A DNA stretch of 7,920 bases, taken from CAYUUP01 sp964447925. Its GTDB lineage: Bacteria; Bacillota; Clostridia; Oscillospirales; Oscillospiraceae. Made by a program: the position numbers and the translations under genes. Below the pieces are notes generated by a model. The model was not told where the DNA came from and did no database searches. It saw nothing but the letters and a program-made list of their open reading frames with translations. The DNA lies in the NCBI GenBank assembly GCA_964447925.1, contig CAYUUP010000073.1, positions 1-7,920 on the forward strand, read 5' to 3'. Position 1 is the stretch's first letter, and every line of letters begins with the position of its first letter. Of the stretch, positions 5,838 to 7,920 are shown piece after piece.

Positions 5838-6359
5838 GTGGAATTGGTAAAAAAATATCTTCTCCATCTCCCAGAGGGCAACGTCACTATGGAAAAGGCG
5901 GAGCTGGTGGAGCGGGTGAAGAACGCGCTAAAGAATCATCCCAGTGAGCATATGTGTGCTTACCGGGTTTGGTATGAGAACTTTGAGGGCTGTGGTATGC
6001 CCGGCACTGACGTGTATGACGTCATTGTGGAGACAATGGACTCCTTGAAGGATGACTGGAAAAATATCGGACCGATGCGCTGGGAACGCTATGGCGTTGT
6101 AAATCCCAGCTTCTTGAACCTGCACTATGCCCAGGCCCAGAAGCGGTGGACGGGCGAGGGCGGCGATATCGAGTTGCTTCAACACCAGTACCACGTGGGG
6201 AAACATTATCGGGGGCCGGACGGCCGGGTCTTTTGGCTGGCTATCCTGGAGGATTTTGATATGCGGTGCTTCGAGCGGAAGGACGGCAAATATGTGGGTA
6301 GCATGGTAGAGATTGACCCCCGTTCCGATTACGCCCGTCAGATGGTCGAAGTGAAATAA
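5838..6359 (+). CDS. Hypothetical protein, 173 aa, directly upstream of the molybdopterin enzyme
   Basis: I do not recognise the family. The protein starts at GTG 5838, eight bases after GGGAGGG, and has 173 residues. It is rich in Trp, Tyr, His and Met, with an N-terminal helical part (AELVERVKNALKNH), a middle portion containing CAYRVWYENFEGCGMPGTDVY, a His-containing segment (LQHQYHVGKHYRG) and a C-terminal strand-like part. No CxxC metal motif, signal peptide or membrane segment is evident. It ends nine bases before the transhydroxylase-like gene, so the two are almost certainly co-translated. An accessory, chaperone or substrate-handling role for that enzyme is an inference from position only. 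Confidence 0.75.
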   Translation: MELVKKYLLHLPEGNVTMEKAELVERVKNALKNHPSEHMCAYRVWYENFEGCGMPGTDVYDVIVETMDSLKDDWKNIGPMRWERYGVVNPSFLNLHYAQAQKRWTGEGGDIELLQHQYHVGKHYRGPDGRVFWLAILEDFDMRCFERKDGKYVGSMVEIDPRSDYARQMVEVK

Positions 6360-6368
6360 GGAGGAAAC

Positions 6369-7920
6369 ATGGATACAATTCATTCCATGCGCTCCGACAG
6401 CAAACGGGAGCGCATCAGCCACAGCGTCTGCGTGGGCGGCCCCATGACCCTACACACCATTGATGGCGTCATCCGTCGTGTCCGACCCATCGTATTTACC
6501 GAGGATGATCCCCCCGGATGGGTCATCAAGGCCCGGGGGAAGGAATACACTCCCCAACGCAAGATGACCATGTCCCTTCTGGGCTACTGCGAGCGGGATA
6601 AGACCTATTCCTATGACCGGCTGAAATATCCCATGATCCGGGAGGATTTTGTGGAGACACCCGACGGCCAGAACCGTAACACCGAGAACCGAGGCAAGTC
6701 CGGCTACCGCCGGGCCTCCTGGGATGAGGCCCTCTCTTTGGTGGCCCGGGAGATCAAGCGGCTGCATAAAACCTATGGCAAGGAAACCATTATGGCCTGC
6801 ACCTCCTCCCATCACAGCTGGGGACTGGTGGGCTACAAGATTTCCCTGTTTAACCGATTCTTCACTATGATGGGCTATACCCGCGTGGCGGATAACCCCG
6901 ACTCCTGGGAGGGCTTCCACTGGGGTACCCCCCATTCCTATGGCTATTACTGGCGGCTGGGTGGCCCGGAGCCATACGATATGCTGGAGATGGCCATGCA
7001 GAACACCGAAACCATCGTCTGCTGGTCCACCGACCCGGACACCAGCCGGGGCGGCTATTCTGCTCAGGAGTCCGCCCTGTGGCGATGGTGGATGAAGGAA
7101 ATGGGCATTCAGTTCATCTACATCGACCCCTTTAACAACTACACCTCCGTGAAGCAGGCGGATAAGTGGATCGGCCCTCGGATGGGCACCGACGCTGCCA
7201 TTCTGGAGGCCATCGCCTATGTGTGGATTACTGAGGGTACCTATGACAAGGAGTACGTCGCTCAGCACGGCCACCGTTTTGAAGAGTTCAAGAACCACAT
7301 TCTGGGTCTGGGGCCAGACGGCATAGCCAAGACGCCCCGCTGGGCATCCGAGCTGTCTCTGGTACCAGCCATGGACATCAAGGCCATCGCCCGCCGGTGG
7401 GCCAGCACCGTCACCACCAGCGGCTCTGGAATGCGCGGCGGCTTTGGCGGCGCCTGCCGTAACTCCAATGGAACCGAATATGCCCGACTGCACACCTTGC
7501 TCTCCGCCATGCAGGGCATGGGCAAGCCCGGCCGGGCTTTCTGGTCACCCGCCGTGGGTGCGCCCATGAATTACAACTTCTGGTTCGGCGGCTACTCGGA
7601 CCCCCTTTCTTCCATTGCCAAGTACCCCATCTGCGATGACATGCCAACGAACAGCGTGGAACAGGTGCTGTACCGGCCCAATCTGCCCGATGCCATTCTG
7701 GATGGCCACTATGAGTGGTACGGCGAGGGCTTCTGCGGCGGCGGCGTGGATCTTGAGTTCACGCGGCACGTCTATCCGGCCCCCGGCTACAACAAGGTAC
7801 ATTGCTTCTGGCGGTACGGCGGCTCCTTTATCGGCACCATGCTGGACACCAACAAGTGGGTCAAGATGTACAAGAGCCCGGAGCTGGAGTTTGTCATAAA
7901 TCAGGACATCTACATGACCC
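6369..7920 (+). CDS. athL: Pyrogallol hydroxytransferase (transhydroxylase)-like molybdopterin oxidoreductase, large subunit, 3' end beyond window
   Basis: DMSO-reductase-family enzyme with bis-MGD molybdenum. The closest relative I can recall is the Pelobacter acidigallici large subunit, which converts pyrogallol to phloroglucinol using 1,2,3,5-tetrahydroxybenzene as co-substrate. The 517 visible residues share long blocks with it: DNPDSWEG (175-182) with presumed Mo-ligand Ser179 beside Asp178, HWG (184-186), YYWRLGGPEPYDMLE (193-207), WSTDPD (219-224), DKWIGPRMGTDAA (265-277), AIAYVWITEGTYD (281-293) and GMRGGFGGACR (354-364). His148 and Tyr156 align with recalled active-site residues. There is no N-terminal Cys cluster for Fe-S (only Cys21 and Cys74 in the first 80 residues) and no Tat signal, so it should be cytoplasmic and rely on a separate Fe-S small subunit. 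ATG 6369 follows AGGAGG. Substrate could differ, for example a catechol or gallate-derived polyphenol. Confidence 0.88.
   Translation, partial: MDTIHSMRSDSKRERISHSVCVGGPMTLHTIDGVIRRVRPIVFTEDDPPGWVIKARGKEYTPQRKMTMSLLGYCERDKTYSYDRLKYPMIREDFVETPDGQNRNTENRGKSGYRRASWDEALSLVAREIKRLHKTYGKETIMACTSSHHSWGLVGYKISLFNRFFTMMGYTRVADNPDSWEGFHWGTPHSYGYYWRLGGPEPYDMLEMAMQNTETIVCWSTDPDTSRGGYSAQESALWRWWMKEMGIQFIYIDPFNNYTSVKQADKWIGPRMGTDAAILEAIAYVWITEGTYDKEYVAQHGHRFEEFKNHILGLGPDGIAKTPRWASELSLVPAMDIKAIARRWASTVTTSGSGMRGGFGGACRNSNGTEYARLHTLLSAMQGMGKPGRAFWSPAVGAPMNYNFWFGGYSDPLSSIAKYPICDDMPTNSVEQVLYRPNLPDAILDGHYEWYGEGFCGGGVDLEFTRHVYPAPGYNKVHCFWRYGGSFIGTMLDTNKWVKMYKSPELEFVINQDIYMT

Noticed and set aside
4821..5867. Open frame of 348 codons on the minus strand
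   Set aside because: It runs opposite three consecutive plus-strand genes that have good RBSs and spacing, one with a Nudix box. It is most likely an antisense shadow.
6450..7493. Open frame of 347 codons on the minus strand
   Set aside because: It is opposite the highly conserved transhydroxylase large subunit and its Gly/Ala/Val-rich product is typical of a reverse-frame artefact.
1..7920. CRISPR array, tRNA or rRNA gene, insertion sequence
   Set aside because: I saw no regularly spaced direct repeats, no cloverleaf or rRNA-like sequence, and no transposase or flanking inverted repeats.

Overview
The window is a junction between a conserved housekeeping operon on the minus strand (about 1-3851) and an accessory metabolic operon on the plus strand (about 4123 to the right edge). 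They diverge from an AT-rich intergenic region of roughly 0.5 kb. The coding DNA is GC-rich with strong GGAGG-type ribosome binding sites. The order dgt-dnaG-rpoD is typical of Clostridia. Together with a predicted anaerobic molybdenum hydroxytransferase, this suggests a strictly anaerobic Firmicute, perhaps an Oscillospiraceae-like gut bacterium. The family-level placement is inference.

Minus strand, in order of transcription: a dGTP triphosphohydrolase (dgt, 3851-2841), DNA primase (dnaG, 2769-991) and the primary sigma factor (rpoD, 994 to the left edge, cut off inside region 2). This is a form of the macromolecular-synthesis operon, linking dNTP pool control, replication priming and transcription initiation. 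dnaG and rpoD overlap by four bases (ATGA). RpoD has an unusual N-terminal extension of about 100 residues containing three tandem 10-residue acidic repeats. dnaG carries a perfect 11-bp hairpin in its linker region.

Intergenic region (3852-4449): from the left it holds GCGTAT-type repeats and a weak promoter candidate for dgt, a strong bidirectional terminator (4039-4066), a weaker second terminator-like hairpin, and a near-consensus sigma-A promoter (TTGACT-17-TATAAA) whose spacer contains a dyad. A leader RNA with several stable stems follows, ending in a GNRA-capped mini-stem that merges into a Shine-Dalgarno sequence. Because a molybdopterin enzyme lies in the operon, a molybdenum/tungsten cofactor riboswitch is my leading hypothesis for the leader. 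I could not run a covariance search.

Plus strand: five small genes and one large gene, with junctions from a 4-base overlap to a 15-base gap. Four small genes encode proteins I do not recognise (about 128, 66, 100 and 173 aa). One encodes a Nudix-fold protein with a degenerate catalytic box. The last gene (6369 to the right edge) encodes the large subunit of a pyrogallol-phloroglucinol transhydroxylase-like molybdopterin enzyme without an N-terminal Fe-S motif. The small genes may be accessory factors for this enzyme or for polyphenol metabolism, but only gene order supports that. The operon, with its uncharacterised small proteins and possible cofactor-sensing leader, is the best candidate for something undescribed here.
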